This document shows, one piece after another, positions 23,143 through 24,766 of a stretch of DNA of 24,766 bases. How positions within the stretch are numbered: the first letter of the stretch is position 1; each line of letters starts with the position of its first letter. This stretch comes from UBA7960 sp964348755. GTDB lineage: Bacteria > Bacteroidota > Bacteroidia > Bacteroidales > UBA7960. The notes beneath the pieces are model-generated. The model ran no database searches, was not told the DNA's origin, and saw nothing but the letters and a program-made list of their open reading frames with translations. The DNA lies in assembly GCA_964348755.1 (NCBI GenBank), contig CAYGDW010000042.1, positions 1 to 24,766 on the forward strand, written 5' to 3'. The position numbers were made by a program, and so were the translations under genes.

Positions 23143-24375
23143 TTATAATAAACCCGTAGCTTTCAGGAAATTTACGTTGGGTTCAAGACCATTGTCATCA
23201 TCGGCCCAATGGGGCCTTAGCTGGCGAACAAGGTACATATCTTCAAACAAGTGGTGCTTTGTCTCCAATTTTCCACGGTAGGTGCATTCAAAATATTTCG
23301 ATACAAAATCATAGGTTTGGGCAGAAATGTTCACTTTTCCTACCTCGCCCTCCTGCACCATCCAGTGGGCCTTATTCGCGGCATTACCCCAAATATCGTA
23401 CGAAAACTTACGGCGTCCTATTACCCCTGCAACCACTTCGCCGGTATGTATGCCAACCCTTAAAGTAAAATAGGGTTGGTTTTCTTCAATGGCATCACGG
23501 GCAAACAATTCAACAGCATGCTGAATCTGAAGTCCGGCCAGCACCACCCTGGGCGGACTAAGGGCATCAGACTCTGGAATTCCTCCGGCACACATATAGC
23601 AGTCGCCAATGGTTTTGATCTTCTCGAGTCCAAGCCGTCCAATAATGCCATCGAACATACTGAAATATTCATCGAGTTTTTCGAGCAGCTCAATAGGGCC
23701 AAACATTGCCGACTTTACCGAAAAATCTTCAACATCGGCATACAATACGCTTACACAGGGGAAAAAACGGGCTTTTGCCGTGCCCGTTGTAAGCAGCTCG
23801 TGGGCAACCCTTGCCGGTAGAATATTCTGAAGCAATTTTTCAACCTTTGCCTTCTCATCGGCAAGTTCCGCATTCTGTGCCCGTATGCGCTGATTAAGTT
23901 TTTTCTGCCTCTCGAGGCTGCTCTTTAACGAAGACGTTGCTTTTTTGAGCTTTCGGTCAATGGCCATGCGCTTAAATGCTGCCTCTACCACAACCGGCAT
24001 GTGTTCTACAAAGCCCTTTTCCTTTATTATATAATCAATAGCCCCTGCCTGCATCAATCCAACAGCAATTTTTTCGTCGCCATAGCCAGTCATTGCCAAA
24101 AAATCGGGGGGGCGCCCCATTCGGCCAAGGTCTTGTATAACTTCCAAACCTGTGGTAGTTCCCAACTGGTAATCGATAATAACAAGCAACCACTCAGGCC
24201 AAACTGAAAGATACGCCGCAATAAACCCTGACTCATCAATAAAACCTTTTACATTATAGCCTTGTCCGGTGAGTTGCTTTTCAATAAGGCTGACCATCAT
24301 GGGGTCATCATCAAGTATCCATACCTCGCGCAACTGGCTTTGTTTTTTCAGTAAATCAGTGGATGTTTTTTGCAT
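23143..24375 (-). CDS. Response regulator with class III adenylate/guanylate cyclase domain
   Basis: A soluble 410-residue protein. The receiver domain (about 16-135) has D22, D23 and D24, phospho-acceptor D68, T96 and K118. A signalling coiled coil (about 140-188) ends in LLQNILPARVAHEL. The class III cyclase domain spans about 203-385. Metal-binding D213 (YADVEDF) and D258 (KTIGDCYM), adenine-side K254 and D327 (YDIWG), and N334 are present, suggesting ATP binding. The residue normally occupied by the transition-state arginine, four after N334, is W338 (NKAHWM). The C-terminal 25 residues are an unknown tail. The receiver resembles the first receiver of the adjacent kinase (IDYQL, TGxGDE, GAIDY). 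The cyclase may be slow, altered or a nucleotide sensor. Confidence 0.92.
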   Translation of the reverse strand: MQKTSTDLLKKQSQLREVWILDDDPMMVSLIEKQLTGQGYNVKGFIDESGFIAAYLSVWPEWLLVIIDYQLGTTTGLEVIQDLGRMGRPPDFLAMTGYGDEKIAVGLMQAGAIDYIIKEKGFVEHMPVVVEAAFKRMAIDRKLKKATSSLKSSLERQKKLNQRIRAQNAELADEKAKVEKLLQNILPARVAHELLTTGTAKARFFPCVSVLYADVEDFSVKSAMFGPIELLEKLDEYFSMFDGIIGRLGLEKIKTIGDCYMCAGGIPESDALSPPRVVLAGLQIQHAVELFARDAIEENQPYFTLRVGIHTGEVVAGVIGRRKFSYDIWGNAANKAHWMVQEGEVGKVNISAQTYDFVSKYFECTYRGKLETKHHLFEDMYLVRQLRPHWADDDNGLEPNVNFLKATGLL

Positions 24376-24616
24376 GGCTTGTAATGCAAATATTTAAGTT
24401 AGATATTGTCCGGGATACCGGGCAAAGCAAACATTTTTTTTACATAAACACTTCCGTGTAATTACTGATGTTTCGAAGCAAAAAAAATTTTGTTTTGTCC
24501 TTGATCCTGAAAATTTTGACTTGATAATCAAAACCAAATCTGTGTAATGAGGCTTACCCTATCCTTTGGACTGATTGCAAATTTACCATTCCTGCATTAA
24601 CTGCTTAAATTTTTTT
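24376..24616. other. Intergenic region upstream of the cyclase gene
   Basis: No gene is visible in this A/T-rich stretch. On the minus strand TAAATTTG (24585-24578) is an exact -7 consensus, but it is 200 bases from the cyclase ATG and lacks a -33 box. TTGTCCGGGATA (24406-24417) shares its first eight bases with a motif at 164-171 and, with one difference, with the reverse complement of 5287-5280. Confidence 0.45.
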
Positions 24617-24766
24617 CACTACTGGCCGACAAAAATTACGTGATTTCTCGCTCCGCCCGAAATGACAGGGTTTTCAATGATTTTGGCAATTTGGGGGGTA
24701 GGTGGCGGCTTGGCCGCCACCTACCCCCCTTAATAAAAAGCTAACTGACTGTCATTCCGAACGTAG
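24617..24766. repeat. Dispersed palindromic element, copy 2 (cut by the window edge)
   Basis: It matches 5090-5238 nearly base for base and runs off the end of the window within its right arm (CATTCCGAACGTA). The left arm reads GATTTCTCGCTCCGCCCGAA at 24640-24659. It differs from copy 1 mainly in the central hairpin, where changes occur in complementary pairs. The bases to its left do not contain the 16-mer that flanks copy 1. Confidence 0.75.
24693..24729. repeat. Central hairpin of element copy 2
   Basis: GGGGGGTAGGTGGCGGC (24693-24709) is perfectly complementary to 24713-24729 around a TTG loop. It keeps the same 17-base-pair stem as 5166-5201, with two base-pair changes and a different loop. 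Confidence 0.9.

Noticed and set aside
5090..24766. The two repeat copies as ends of one composite transposon
   Set aside because: They are in the same orientation about 19.5 kb apart, with ordinary housekeeping genes and no transposase between them.

Overview
The window looks like a chromosomal segment of a Bacteroidota (Bacteroidetes) bacterium. Several genes are preceded by the phylum's characteristic promoter pattern (TTTG, about 19-20 bases, then TAnnTTTG) rather than by Shine-Dalgarno sequences. The gene content agrees: a DUF4834-YfhO pair, a Bacteroidota-type ParE, and a REC-cyclase beside a hybrid histidine kinase. No phage, integrase, CRISPR array, rRNA or tRNA was recognised.

Layout. 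(1) 318-3531, plus strand: endonuclease III (nth), a BCP-type peroxiredoxin, then an orphan PqqD-like protein one base upstream of the dipeptidase pepD, closed by a strong terminator. (2) 3769-4929, minus strand: a Na+/phosphate symporter-like protein with a very clear promoter. (3) 4930-5499: an intergenic stretch with a MITE/REP-like palindromic element, bounded by 16-base direct repeats and present again at the right edge of the window. (4) 5500-6871: ribosomal protein L34 (51 aa) with promoter and terminator, then a predicted lipoprotein of the class I glutamine amidotransferase superfamily. (5) 6970-11036: DUF4834 protein, the large YfhO-family membrane protein and a GT-B glycosyltransferase with a TTG start, tightly packed. 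(6) 11156-12964, minus strand: UDP-glucuronate decarboxylase and dTDP-4-dehydrorhamnose reductase. Regions 5 and 6 together suggest envelope glycan synthesis. (7) 13179-14630: a conserved protein of unknown function. (8) 14900-17268: parE translationally coupled to a GNAT acetyltransferase. (9) 17328-19267, minus strand: a glutamine-transaminase-type aminotransferase overlapping an omega-amidase, a complete two-step module. (10) 19442-20632: phosphoglycerate kinase, sharing a bidirectional terminator with (11) 20679-24375, minus strand: a hybrid histidine kinase and a REC-class III nucleotide cyclase whose receiver domains are clearly related.

Three observations stand out. The palindromic element's two copies carry compensatory changes in a 17-bp stem, and one copy sits between 16-base direct repeats. 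The cyclase has a Trp where class III cyclases normally carry the transition-state Arg, while keeping its metal and adenine-binding residues. The 13179-14630 protein is well formed but has no known function. Most of the rest is ordinary housekeeping and envelope metabolism. Family assignments come from reading motifs by eye; no database search was run.
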